Source: SIG565 sp964607025
GTDB lineage: Bacteria > Bacillota > Clostridia > Oscillospirales > Acutalibacteraceae
Assembly (NCBI GenBank): GCA_964607025.1
Contig: CAZSIL010000001.1
Coordinates: 62,001-126,000, forward strand
DNA length: 64,000 nucleotides
Reading direction: 5' to 3'
The notes beneath the pieces were generated by a model that saw only the letters and a list, made by a program, of their open reading frames with translations, searched no databases and had not been told where the DNA came from. Numbering within the stretch: the first letter of the stretch is position 1; each line of letters opens with the position of its first letter. The position numbers and the translations under genes are program-made. Shown here one piece after another: positions 8,399-16,289 of this stretch.

Positions 8399-9124
8399 TT
8401 AAAATGTTGATTTGCAATTTTTGCATTGATAAGTTTTACCTATTTTATTTGAACCAAGTCCCCACATTAATGTAGAAAAACCTCTATCAAGCGAATCCAG
8501 TTTTTTGAGATTCGTAGAACCACAAATCGGGCAAGTTGGAACATTTGGTTTTGGTGTGCTCTCAACATGTAATGGTTTGCTTGTATAGTTAGAGTTTTGA
8601 TAATTTCGTGCAGTATTTGGTGATGGAGTGAAATGAGTTGTAGTAACTGCTGTTGAGCCATTTGAGTAATTTAAATCGTTTTGTTTTTCTTTTTCGCGAA
8701 CTATATTGTCTATCGTAGCTTGTGATGGAACTCTTTTATGTAATTTGATTTCTTTTATAATAGCCATAGAAATTGCAGTACTACATTCTGTTATGTTTTT
8801 AATTTCACTATCAATAAGTTTTTTTGCGGTTAACCTATCCTCTTCAATGATAGCATTAAAAATATCAACAAAATCAATTTTTTTATGTTTTATGGAGCGT
8901 ATTTCTTCTTGTGGAAGTAATTTTCTTGTTAATGATTCAGAAGCATTATAGTTGTAATTTTGTTCTACTGTTTCGCTAGATGTTTCTTTTTGAGGTTCTT
9001 GTTCTGCCTTTTTGATTTCTTCTAAATCTTTTAAAATTTCGGTAACAGGACAACCGCAATTAGGACAAACAGATGCTCTTGTAGAAACATCGTGCGAACA
9101 TTCCGTACATTTTATTAAAGCCAT
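8399..9124 (-). CDS. Zinc-ribbon protein of unknown function
   Basis: Product of 241 residues starting at ATG 9124, which has AGGAG six to ten bases upstream; an earlier in-frame start lacks one. The N-terminus has a zinc ribbon with pairs CTEC and CPNCGCP (about residues 6-26). Next is a Glu/Gln-rich then Asn/Ser/Thr-rich linker, and the C-terminus has a second ribbon, CPICGS and CKNC, around a ~25-residue spacer. Such soluble double-ribbon proteins are usually unnamed and may bind nucleic acid or ribosomes. It is convergent with the HEPN-like gene and shares its AT-rich composition, so both may have arrived together. Confidence 0.75.
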   Translation of the reverse strand: MALIKCTECSHDVSTRASVCPNCGCPVTEILKDLEEIKKAEQEPQKETSSETVEQNYNYNASESLTRKLLPQEEIRSIKHKKIDFVDIFNAIIEEDRLTAKKLIDSEIKNITECSTAISMAIIKEIKLHKRVPSQATIDNIVREKEKQNDLNYSNGSTAVTTTHFTPSPNTARNYQNSNYTSKPLHVESTPKPNVPTCPICGSTNLKKLDSLDRGFSTLMWGLGSNKIGKTYQCKNCKSTF

Positions 9125-9177
9125 AAATAAACTCCTTTGCACTATGTATAACAACCTACAATATAGTTATCACTTGA

Positions 9178-9206
9178 ATTATACCACATTATTGGATTAG
9201 TAACAA
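9178..9206 (-). promoter_or_regulatory. Promoter of the zinc-ribbon gene
   Basis: On the minus strand TTGTTA (9201-9206), 17-base spacer, TATAAT (9178-9183). Confidence 0.75.
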
Positions 9207-9438
9207 GACACTATTTAACTTTTCTTGACAACATTTGAAAATCATGCCACAGTTATATTGTATTTGGATAATACAATGTAAGAGGAATTAAAAACGAAAT
9301 AGAGGAAGGAGCAATATTTTATCTTTGAAAATCACACACAAAAGAAAACACACACATTAACCCCAAGTCATTGTGTTTGTGTGCCACCGCATAATTGTAT
9401 AAGAAACTCAAAGGCACACCACCATGACGTTCGCCCTT
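9207..9438. other. Non-coding stretch, no gene seen
   Basis: This 230-base segment upstream of the hairpin cluster has no convincing frame. It contains an AGGAAGGAG-like ribosome binding site near 9304-9312, followed by a TTG and only 11 open codons, which looks like the ruin of a gene start. A CA-rich run follows. Confidence 0.4.
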
Positions 9439-9597
9439 AATCGCCTTTCATCGTGAGGCGATTGTGCGACACTTAACCGACACGATAGGTCGGTTTATCG
9501 ACGGCATTTGCCGTTGTTTTGGGACAAGGTGCGACGGCACCGTTTGTCTTGCACAAAACAAATTAAGACAGTGCTATTCTGCACCGTCTTTTTCTTT
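9439..9597. repeat. Cluster of consecutive hairpins
   Basis: Several inverted repeats lie in series: AATCGCCT/AGGCGATT (9439-9463), CCGA/TCGG (about 9478-9492), ACGGCA/TGCCGT (about 9500-9514), and an imperfect 44-base palindrome at 9516-9559 whose ends are GTTTT and CAAAAC. A terminator-like hairpin AAGACAGTGC/GCACCGTCTT with T run follows (9565-9597). No frame is convincing. It may be part of a non-coding mobile element together with the MITE-like unit just after it. Confidence 0.5.
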
Positions 9598-9602
9598 GCC
9601 TG

Positions 9603-9719
9603 CCTTGTGTAAAGGGAGGGTGACCGCTTTAGCGGTGGAGGGATTGTTGGTGGGTGATAGATTTTCATTTTACAATCCCTCAGTCATTTTTGCAAAATGA
9701 CAGCTCCCTTTACACAAGG
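9603..9719. mobile_element. MITE-like element with perfect 16-bp terminal inverted repeats
   Basis: CCTTGTGTAAAGGGAG (9603-9618) is the exact reverse complement of 9704-9719. Inside, GAGGGATTGT (about 9638-9647) is inverted at 9672-9681, and there are two smaller hairpins, ACCGCTTTAGCGGT and one around TCATTTTTGCAAAATGA. The 117-base unit has no frame of its own. Nested inverted repeats without coding capacity fit a miniature inverted-repeat element mobilised in trans. Confidence 0.7.
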
Positions 9720-9730
9720 GAGCCATTGAT

Positions 9731-10492
9731 TTAACTATCGTTTTCAATTTTGCACTGTTTACCCGTATGGTCAATAGTGTAGTTTTCTTTCATAATTAAG
9801 TCTTCTATAAATACAAATTCATACCCCTGCTCTTTCAGGGTTTTAAGTATTGTGGGCAGTGCGGCGGGGGTGTGCTCGGCATCGTTGTGGAAAAGCACTA
9901 TACTACCCGGCTCTACCTTCGATACAACTCGGTGGCAGATACTGTCGGGTGTGGCATTCTCCTTCCAGTCAAGAGAGTCAACCGACCACTGTATACATGC
10001 CATATTCGTGCTATTTGTCGCATCTATCGTGTTGTTATCATAATCTCCATACGGTGGGCGGAAAAGTGTCGGTGTTCTGCCAGTTATCGCTGCGATTTTT
10101 TCGTTGCAAATGTTAAGCTCGTTACCCATTTGTGATAAACTTAACTGTGGCATATGCGGATGGGTATTTGAGTGATTCTCTATTCGGTGCCCCGCGTCGT
10201 TTAATTGCTTTACCGATTCGGGATACTTATCCACCCACGCTCCAACTACGAAAAAAGTAGCAGGTACGTCGTACTCATTAAGGATATTTATAAGTGTTTC
10301 GGTGTCGTCGTTTCCCCAAGCGGCATCAAAACTGATGGCTATTTTTTTATCGGTTGTTTCAACGCAGTATATGGGCAGTTTGCGCTCACGCGAAGCAAAG
10401 GTGACCACCGAGCCGACCGTTATCAGCAATAGGGACAGCACTATCGCCGACGCTGCCATTAAATGTTTGCGGGTTATAACTATCATTTTCAT
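9731..10492 (-). CDS. Polysaccharide deacetylase, membrane-anchored or secreted (PdaB-like)
   Basis: Product of 253 residues with an N-terminal membrane/signal helix (about 10-32) and a NodB homology domain after it. Motifs visible are ISFDAAWGND (metal and catalytic Asp region), HRIENHSNTHPH (two metal-binding His), LFRPPYGDYD, SVDSLDWKE and IVLFHND. The first motif resembles the SFDAAWG form of sporulation-type PdaB proteins rather than the usual TFDDGP. It should remove acetyl groups from peptidoglycan or another N-acetylated glycan outside the membrane. A truncated, almost identical copy is at 7528-7773. Confidence 0.9.
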   Translation of the reverse strand: MKMIVITRKHLMAASAIVLSLLLITVGSVVTFASRERKLPIYCVETTDKKIAISFDAAWGNDDTETLINILNEYDVPATFFVVGAWVDKYPESVKQLNDAGHRIENHSNTHPHMPQLSLSQMGNELNICNEKIAAITGRTPTLFRPPYGDYDNNTIDATNSTNMACIQWSVDSLDWKENATPDSICHRVVSKVEPGSIVLFHNDAEHTPAALPTILKTLKEQGYEFVFIEDLIMKENYTIDHTGKQCKIENDS

Positions 10493-10547
10493 AATATCAC
10501 CAAACCTTTAATAGATAGTATGAAATATGAGCGCGTCCATATTACAG

Positions 10548-10577
10548 GATTTAGGATGTAGGGTTTAGGAATTAGAA
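10548..10577 (-). repeat. Post-terminator purine-rich repeat, copy 2
   Basis: The same GGATTTAGGATGTAGGG unit as at 1299-1327 (with a GGAATTAG end), here directly beyond the 5S rRNA terminator. Confidence 0.6.
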
Positions 10578-10579
10578 AA

Positions 10580-10612
10580 ACAAAAAGACCACACAGTTAC
10601 CTGTGTGGTCTT
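10580..10612 (-). terminator. 5S rRNA terminator
   Basis: AAGACCACACAG pairs with CTGTGTGGTCTT. On the minus strand a T run follows (TTTTTGTTTTT). Confidence 0.93.
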
Positions 10613-10615
10613 GTG

Positions 10616-10731
<116 letters not shown>

Positions 10732-10760
10732 ATTAGGTCACTTCATCAGCGACAAGAGTG

Positions 10761-10789
10761 ATTATATCACAATGAAACCTCATTGTCAA
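10761..10789 (-). promoter_or_regulatory. 5S rRNA promoter
   Basis: On the minus strand TTGACA (10784-10789), 17-base spacer, TATAAT (10761-10766): a perfect consensus sigma-A promoter. Confidence 0.92.
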
Positions 10790-10830
10790 CACTTTTTTTG
10801 AAAATTTTTTAAAAAAATGTTTTCCCTTTA

Positions 10831-10859
10831 TTGACACGGCTTTAATTAAAAAGTATAAT
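10831..10859 (+). promoter_or_regulatory. galT promoter
   Basis: TTGACA (10831-10836), 17-base spacer, TATAAT (10854-10859), again a perfect consensus. Confidence 0.92.
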
Positions 10860-10889
10860 TTATATAGCACATAAAAAGGGGATTTTAGC

Positions 10890-12383
10890 GTGATATATAA
10901 TAAAATTGCAGAACTTGTGGAATACGGAAAAGCAAAGGGCTTTTATAAGGAACAGGATAGGGTTTATATAATCAATAAACTGCTTGATATTTTGCACCTC
11001 CAAGAATTCGAACAGCCCGAAAAGGTTAGTGATGATTTTGACTTGGAAGAAATCCTTAAAGAAATACTCGATTTTGCTGTAGAAAAGGGCATAATAGGGG
11101 ATAATATAACCGAGCGCGATTTGTTTGATACAAGAATTATGGGCGCTTTAATTCCGCGTCCGAGCGAAGTTACCGAGAAGTTTTATTCGTTGTATGAAAA
11201 TTCTCCCGAAGCGGCAACCGATTATTTTTATAAGCTCAGTTGCGATTCGGATTATATCCGCCGTTACAGAATTAAAAAGGACGTTAAGTGGGTAACCTCT
11301 ACCGAATACGGCGACCTTGATATAACTATTAATCTGTCAAAGCCCGAAAAGGACCCGAAAGCGATAGCAGCGGCAAAGGCGGCGCCGCAGTCGGGATATC
11401 CGAAATGTTTGCTTTGTAAGGAAAACGAAGGATATGCAGGTCGGCTTAATAGCCCCGCAAGGCAAAATCATCGCATAATGCCCGTAACTATAAACAATAG
11501 CGCTTGGATGTTCCAGTATTCACCTTACGTTTATTACAACGAGCATTGTATTGTGTTTAACTCAAAACATACACCGATGCAGATTAATGACGATACTTTT
11601 GTAAAGTTGTTCGATTTTGTAAAACTTTTTCCGCATTATTTTGTGGGCTCTAATGCCGATTTGCCAATAGTTGGCGGCTCGATATTAAGCCACGACCATT
11701 TCCAAGGCGGTCATTACACCTTTGCTATGGCAAAGGCACCAATAGAACACCCTGTTACCTTTAAAGGTTTTGAAAATGTAGAAGCAGGTATTGTAAAATG
11801 GCCGATGTCGGTTATACGTTTGCGCTCAGAAGACACCGATGATATTATACCCCTTGCGCGTAAAATTTTGGCGGCGTGGCGCGGTTATACCGATGAGGAC
11901 GCATTTATATTTTCTGAAACTGACGGTGAGCCGCATAATACAATTACCCCGATTGCCCGTAAAAATGGTGATATGTTTGAGCTTGATTTGGTGCTTCGCA
12001 ATAACATAACAACCCCCGAGCATCCTTTGGGTGTTTACCATCCTCACGCCGAGCTTCATAATATTAAGAAGGAAAATATCGGTCTTATTGAAGTTATGGG
12101 ACTTGCAGTGCTTCCGGCACGACTGAAAAAGGAAATGGCAGATTTATCGGTAGCCATTTTGGGCGGTGAGAATTTACGAGAGAACGAAACACTTAGTAAG
12201 CACGCCGATTGGGTGGCAGGATTTATGCCTAAATATACAGATATAAATAAAGATAATGTTGATAAGATTTTGCGGGATGAAATCGGTATTGTGTTTGCTA
12301 AGGTGCTTGAACACGCAGGTGTCTATAAGCGTGATGAAGAGGGAATAGACGCATTTAAGAAATTTATTTATTCAGTTAAATAA
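10890..12383 (+). CDS. galT: UDP-glucose--hexose-1-phosphate uridylyltransferase, class II
   Basis: Product of 497 residues, the length of the Gram-positive class II GalT family, not the shorter E. coli class. Seen motifs are YPKCLLCKENEGYAGRLN (about 170-187), NEHCIVFNSKHTP, and the active-site block LSHDHFQGGHY with the catalytic histidine region near residue 273. It exchanges UMP between UDP-glucose and galactose-1-phosphate in the Leloir pathway. GTG at 10890 is the start, with an AAAAAGGGG ribosome binding site. galE (36214) and galU (57781) lie elsewhere in the window and no galK is present. Confidence 0.95.
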   Translation: MIYNKIAELVEYGKAKGFYKEQDRVYIINKLLDILHLQEFEQPEKVSDDFDLEEILKEILDFAVEKGIIGDNITERDLFDTRIMGALIPRPSEVTEKFYSLYENSPEAATDYFYKLSCDSDYIRRYRIKKDVKWVTSTEYGDLDITINLSKPEKDPKAIAAAKAAPQSGYPKCLLCKENEGYAGRLNSPARQNHRIMPVTINNSAWMFQYSPYVYYNEHCIVFNSKHTPMQINDDTFVKLFDFVKLFPHYFVGSNADLPIVGGSILSHDHFQGGHYTFAMAKAPIEHPVTFKGFENVEAGIVKWPMSVIRLRSEDTDDIIPLARKILAAWRGYTDEDAFIFSETDGEPHNTITPIARKNGDMFELDLVLRNNITTPEHPLGVYHPHAELHNIKKENIGLIEVMGLAVLPARLKKEMADLSVAILGGENLRENETLSKHADWVAGFMPKYTDINKDNVDKILRDEIGIVFAKVLEHAGVYKRDEEGIDAFKKFIYSVK

Positions 12384-12388
12384 AACAC

Positions 12389-12417
12389 TTGATTTTTATA
12401 TCACTCGTATGTATAAT
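12389..12417 (+). promoter_or_regulatory. tRNA-Ser promoter
   Basis: TTGATT (12389-12394), 17-base spacer, TATAAT (12412-12417), 21 bases before the mature tRNA. Confidence 0.85.
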
Positions 12418-12438
12418 ATATGGGTGATATAAATTTAT

Positions 12439-12530
12439 GGAGATGTCGCCTAGTTGGTCGAGGGCGCACGATTGGAAATCGTGTAACTGTTAAAAGCAGT
12501 TCGAGGGTTCGAATCCCTCCATCTCCGCCA
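12439..12530 (+). tRNA. tRNA-Ser (anticodon GGA)
   Basis: A 92-base class II tRNA with acceptor strands GGAGATG/CATCTCC, anticodon GGA at 12474-12476 in ATTGGAAAT, a long variable arm, T-loop GGTTCGAATCC, and an encoded CCA end. It reads UCC and UCU codons. Confidence 0.97.
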
Positions 12531-12533
12531 AAA

Positions 12534-12570
12534 CAAAACACCACCCAACAGGGTGGTGTTTTGTTTTGGC
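12534..12570 (+). terminator. tRNA-Ser terminator
   Basis: AAAACACCACCC pairs with GGGTGGTGTTTT, followed by GTTTT. The 3' half of this hairpin is included in the repeat copies that follow. Confidence 0.9.
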
Positions 12571-12662
12571 AAAGTTGTGAGTATCAGATGAGAACAGTTT
12601 TTTGCATTGGCAAAAAACGTTCGGCGACGCAGCCGCGAAACCGCGATAGGTTTTGCGGACTG
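12547..12662 (+). repeat. GC-rich repeat, copy 1 (up to the gap)
   Basis: The unit runs from AACAGGGTGGTG through GTTGTGAGTATCAG and a GC-rich core to TTTTGCGGACTG. The core folds as CCGCGAAACC against GGTTTTGCGG. It is repeated nearly perfectly at 12924-13039, and its second half also at 12763-12817. The repeat occupies all frames without coding sense. Confidence 0.85.
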
Positions 12663-12762
12663 NNNNNNNNNNNNNNNNNNNNNNNNNNNNNNNNNNNNNN
12701 NNNNNNNNNNNNNNNNNNNNNNNNNNNNNNNNNNNNNNNNNNNNNNNNNNNNNNNNNNNNNN
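12663..12762. other. Assembly gap of 100 N
   Basis: Exactly 100 N residues lie between two copies of the same repeat. This is the usual placeholder for a scaffold gap of unknown real length, so further repeat copies are probably missing here. Confidence 0.95.
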
Positions 12763-12817
12763 TGGCAAAAAACGTTCGGCGACGCAGCCGCGAAACCGCG
12801 ATAGGTTTTGCGGACTG
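12763..12817 (+). repeat. GC-rich repeat, copy 2 (core half)
   Basis: It begins directly after the gap with TGGCAAAAAACGTTCGGC and ends at GCGGACTG, matching the second half of copies 1 and 3. From 12818 to 12923 the sequence is unique, with a small hairpin ACCGCTCGGAGCGGT. Confidence 0.85.
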
Positions 12818-12923
12818 CCAAAGTCTCGAGTAAGGCAAAAGATTTAGGGCACCGCTCGGAGCGGTCAAAAACTTGCCGACGCAGAGTATCTCTTCATCTT
12901 TTACACCCGCCATGGTGATGGCG

Positions 12924-13039
12924 AACAGGGTGGTGTTTTGTTTTGGCAAAGTTGTGAGTATCAGATGAGAACAGTTTTTTGCATTGGCAAAAAACGTTCG
13001 GCGACGCAGCCGCGAAACCGCGATAGGTTTTGCGGACTG
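12924..13039 (+). repeat. GC-rich repeat, copy 3 (complete)
   Basis: A full-length 116-base copy matching 12547-12662, including the 3' arm of the tRNA terminator hairpin at its left end. Confidence 0.88.
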
Positions 13040-13043
13040 TATT

Positions 13044-13070
13044 GTAGGGGCGATTCACGAATCGCCCGTT
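13044..13070. repeat. Dispersed palindromic repeat, copy 1
   Basis: GTAGG followed by the palindrome GGCGATTCACGAATCGCC and GTT. The same 27 bases occur at 40367-40393, 27 kb away. Confidence 0.85.
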
Positions 13071-13075
13071 TTTAA

Positions 13076-13112
13076 TTCCTCCATCTCTCACACCCATACG
13101 GGTGGTGTTTTT
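13076..13112 (+). repeat. Degenerate duplicate of the tRNA-Ser 3' end and terminator
   Basis: TTCCTCCATCTCTCACACCC followed by ATACGGGTGGTGTTTTT resembles the end of the tRNA gene (12513-12530) joined to its terminator hairpin. It makes imperfect direct repeats that bracket the repeat array. Confidence 0.55.
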
Positions 13113-13133
13113 ATAAATAATTGATGATATTTC

Positions 13134-13162
13134 TTGCAAAACCTGATTTCAGGTAGTATTAT
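13134..13162 (+). promoter_or_regulatory. Promoter of the 13194 phosphatase
   Basis: TTGCAA (13134-13139), 17-base spacer, TATTAT (13157-13162). Confidence 0.7.
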
Positions 13163-13193
13163 GATATAGTATTAAACAAAAAGGGGACAAGTT

Positions 13194-13895
13194 ATGAAAA
13201 TTCTTATAATCCGACACGGTGACCCGAATTATGAACAGGATTCTCTAACCGAAAAGGGATTTAGAGAGGCGGAGCTTTTGGCAAAACGTCTTTCTAAATT
13301 ACATATTGATGATTTTTATTGCTCACCATTAGGTCGGGCACAGCGAACAAGCGAACCTACTCTTGCCGCTATGGGCAAGGAAGCAAAAACGCTTTACTGG
13401 CTAAGGGAATTTGACGGAAAAATAGTCTCACCCTTCACAGGCAGAAAAAGGGGCTCGTGGGATTTGCCGCCATCACTTTGGTGTCAGGATATGAAAAACT
13501 ATGATATAGATGAGTGGGTAGATTCTGAGATAATGAAAAAAAGTAATGCCCAAGAAATCTTTGATGAAACGGTTAAGGGTGTTGATGAACTCTTACTGCG
13601 TTACGGCCTTAGAAGAGAGGGTATGGCATATATAGGCAGTGAGGACAAAACCATTGCGCTTTTTTGCCACTTTTGTCAGGGGATTACGGTGTTAGCTTAT
13701 CTGCTTGGCATTTCCCCGGTTGTTGCGCAAAACAATTTCTATTTGGCTCCCACTTCGGTTACCACACTGGTTACCGAAACCGACAAAAAGGGCTATTCGC
13801 ACTTCAGAGCAACTGGTGTTGGCGATATTTCACATTTATATGCAGAAAATGAGCCCATGTCAGAATCGGGCTTATACCCCAATTTTGAAAAATAA
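13194..13895 (+). CDS. Histidine phosphatase family protein
   Basis: Product of 233 residues beginning MKILIIRHGDPNYEQDSLTE, with the catalytic RHG at 7-9 and a second element SPLGRAQRTSEPTLA near residue 45. The late histidine lies in IALFCHFCQG near 160, which replaces the usual SHG, so the protein belongs to a divergent branch. Length fits the phosphoglycerate-mutase-like fold. The substrate is unknown. ATG 13194 follows AAAAGGGGAC. It ends exactly where an upstream frame extension of the next gene starts, but the real next start is 150 bases further. Confidence 0.85.
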   Translation: MKILIIRHGDPNYEQDSLTEKGFREAELLAKRLSKLHIDDFYCSPLGRAQRTSEPTLAAMGKEAKTLYWLREFDGKIVSPFTGRKRGSWDLPPSLWCQDMKNYDIDEWVDSEIMKKSNAQEIFDETVKGVDELLLRYGLRREGMAYIGSEDKTIALFCHFCQGITVLAYLLGISPVVAQNNFYLAPTSVTTLVTETDKKGYSHFRATGVGDISHLYAENEPMSESGLYPNFEK

Positions 13896-14047
13896 TGAAT
13901 TTATGGCGGGTAAAATTACCTGCCATTATTATTTGTAAACTTTTTTCCAATTTGTCTTTTTGGGTTGACATAATACGACGAAAACTTTATAATTATAATG
14001 AGATAAATTGTGGAACTTTGTATGTTTATGGGAAGGGGGTATTTCAC

Positions 14048-16285
14048 GTGAAAAGGGGTATACATAAAAGAATTATTGCGATTTTTTTAATCGTTAGCGT
14101 GTGTGTCACATTGTTGAGCGTGCCGGCCATTGCTGTATCTTTCCCATACTTTGCAAAAATTGACAATACCACCAATGGTTATACCGGAGTTTATAGCCAA
14201 CCAGGTACGACAGGGCATGAAAAGGATGAGGGCACCAAAAGTGAAAGACTTACTGATTTGTTAGAAGGCAGAATAGTTAAAATTCTTGGCACAGGTATCG
14301 ACGGCGACGGAGATATGTGGTACAAAATAGGTTATGGTGATAGTTTTAAAAGTTTAGGATATGTTTATGAGAAACGGGTAACTAAAGTTGCAGACGGCTA
14401 TGTAGAAGATAAGGAATTTGAAAATTGGCTGACCGAGCAGGGCTTCCCTGAAAGTTATAAGGATGGCCTTCGCGATTTGCATTCGCTATATCCAAATTGG
14501 AAGTTTTATGCTGACCATACGGGACTTGATTTTAATGCCGCGGTAAAGGCAGAAAACGGTGGCGTGAAAGATGTGGATAAATATATACACGTAAATAGTG
14601 ATATTTCTTGGAAGGTATACGAAAAAGGTGAATACAACTGGGAAACGGGAAGATGGACAGGACATGACGGTGATTCGTGGATTAAAACCACCGACCAAGT
14701 AGTTGCTTATTATTTAGACCCGAGAAATTTCTTAGATGAAACAAATGTATTTATGTTCGCAAATGAATCTTTCGACGCCGAAAAAGAAGATTTGAGTTTT
14801 GTGCAAACAGCAGTTAAGGGGACGTTTATGGATGCGGTATTACCCGAACATGCTGTAGCCACAACCGAAGACGCAGTATCTGATACATCATCTAATACGG
14901 GTATCAATGCAACGTCAAATATAAGTTCTAACGTAAATTCCAATAATAGTTCCAGCAATAGTTCCAACGCAAGTTCCAACACAAGTTCTGATAAAAATGA
15001 AGGCACACAAGAAACGCCAAGAACTTATGCACACGCTATTTTGAAAGCGGCAAAACAATCGGGCGTAAGTTCCGCAACAATAGTCGCGGTTATCTGTCAG
15101 GAACAGGGAAGCAACGGCATAGGAAAATGTATTTCAGGTGTGTATTCAACGGCGGCTTATCCCAAAGCGCTCAAAGGGTATTACAACTTTTTTAATATCG
15201 GCGCTTATGCCCACAGCGGTAGAAATGCTATAGAAAATGGTCTTATTTGGGCTAAAGGCGGCACAAACAGTTCAACAACCTATAACCGCCCGTGGAACAC
15301 CAGAGAAAAAGCCATTATCGGTGGCGCTACATGGTATGGTGAAAGCTATATAAAAGTAGGTCAAAATACCATTTATTATAAAAATTTTAATGTTTACAAA
15401 AACACAGAATATGACGTATACACTCATCAGTATGCAACCAATATTGAAGATTGTGTTGGCAAGGGCTCAATGATGGCGCAGGGTATGAGCGCAATTGTGG
15501 ATGAAGAAATTGTTTTCCATATTCCTGTTTACAAAAATATGCCAAAAGAAACCACGTTACCTGCAAAGGGCACCAATAACAATAGATTTTTAAAATCGTT
15601 ATCGGTTGAGGGTTACAAACTTTCTACAACGTTTAACAGATATACCTATTCCTACGAAGTTATCGTTCCATATAAACAGTCCAAGGTTAAAATAAATGCT
15701 GTATCCGAAGCATCAGATGCTACTGTTACGGGTGGCGGTGAAGTTAAATTAGCGGTAGGAAATAATGATTTAAAAATCGTTGTAACGGCATCTTCAGGGC
15801 TTACTGCAACATATAATTTAACAATATATCGCGAAAAAGCACCTGACGGTGAAGCAGAAATGCCCGAGCTTAATACCAAATATAAAATCGGCGATTATAT
15901 GACCAATATACAGCCCGACACATCAATTGCTACGTTCAAAAAAAATTTAGGTGTTAAGAACGGAAAAGTTGTTGTTATGGACTCACTCGGCAACGAGAAA
16001 AAGGATGGTCTTATCGCAACAGGCGATAAGGTGCATTTATACGATGCCAATGAAAAAATACGCGCCACTTACCGTGTTGTTATCTACGGCGATGTTGACG
16101 GCAACGGAAAAATCACATCGGTTGATCTGCTTGTGGGGCAAAATCATATATTAAAGAAAAAAACGTTAGTTAATATTTATGTTACGGCATTGGATATTGA
16201 CGGCAACGGCAAAGTAAATTCTGTCGATTTGCTTGTAGGTCAAAGACACGTTTTAAAGATTAAAGAAATAGATCAGAAGAGGTAA
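14048..16285 (+). CDS. Secreted glucosaminidase (peptidoglycan hydrolase) with C-terminal dockerin-like module
   Basis: Product of 745 residues from GTG 14048, which has a GGGAAGGGGGT ribosome binding site and opens a signal peptide (about 1-30); the longer frame lacks one. Order of domains: SH3-like region (about 35-115), linker with a Ser/Asn-rich stretch near residues 280-315, then a glucosaminidase domain (about 325-500) with YNFFNIGAYA and TATWYGE-like ATWYGESYI. A cadherin-like beta-sandwich follows (about 515-600). The end has two dockerin type I-like repeats, GDVDGNGKITSVDLL and LDIDGNGKVNSVDLL, which bind calcium. It should cut glycan strands of the cell wall. The next gene, five bases away, carries a cohesin-like domain. 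Confidence 0.87.
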   Translation: MKRGIHKRIIAIFLIVSVCVTLLSVPAIAVSFPYFAKIDNTTNGYTGVYSQPGTTGHEKDEGTKSERLTDLLEGRIVKILGTGIDGDGDMWYKIGYGDSFKSLGYVYEKRVTKVADGYVEDKEFENWLTEQGFPESYKDGLRDLHSLYPNWKFYADHTGLDFNAAVKAENGGVKDVDKYIHVNSDISWKVYEKGEYNWETGRWTGHDGDSWIKTTDQVVAYYLDPRNFLDETNVFMFANESFDAEKEDLSFVQTAVKGTFMDAVLPEHAVATTEDAVSDTSSNTGINATSNISSNVNSNNSSSNSSNASSNTSSDKNEGTQETPRTYAHAILKAAKQSGVSSATIVAVICQEQGSNGIGKCISGVYSTAAYPKALKGYYNFFNIGAYAHSGRNAIENGLIWAKGGTNSSTTYNRPWNTREKAIIGGATWYGESYIKVGQNTIYYKNFNVYKNTEYDVYTHQYATNIEDCVGKGSMMAQGMSAIVDEEIVFHIPVYKNMPKETTLPAKGTNNNRFLKSLSVEGYKLSTTFNRYTYSYEVIVPYKQSKVKINAVSEASDATVTGGGEVKLAVGNNDLKIVVTASSGLTATYNLTIYREKAPDGEAEMPELNTKYKIGDYMTNIQPDTSIATFKKNLGVKNGKVVVMDSLGNEKKDGLIATGDKVHLYDANEKIRATYRVVIYGDVDGNGKITSVDLLVGQNHILKKKTLVNIYVTALDIDGNGKVNSVDLLVGQRHVLKIKEIDQKR

Positions 16286-16289
16286 TAAT

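Noticed and set aside
9207..9438. A possible decayed gene start after AGGAAGGAG at about 9304.
   Set aside because: Only 11 codons are open after it, so no gene can be supported.
9464..9700. A 78-codon plus-strand frame through the hairpin cluster and the MITE-like unit.
   Set aside because: Its content is palindromic repeat sequence and no ribosome binding site precedes it.
12420..12949. Several open frames running across the N gap on both strands.
   Set aside because: They consist of tRNA, repeat and N bases; the repeats have no coding sense.
12547..13039. A CRISPR array.
   Set aside because: The repeat units are long, few, unequal, and without regular spacers; no cas genes are in the window.
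13895..14047. The longer start of the glucosaminidase frame at 13895.
   Set aside because: It lacks a ribosome binding site and would bury the signal peptide; GTG 14048 is preceded by GGGAAGGGGG.
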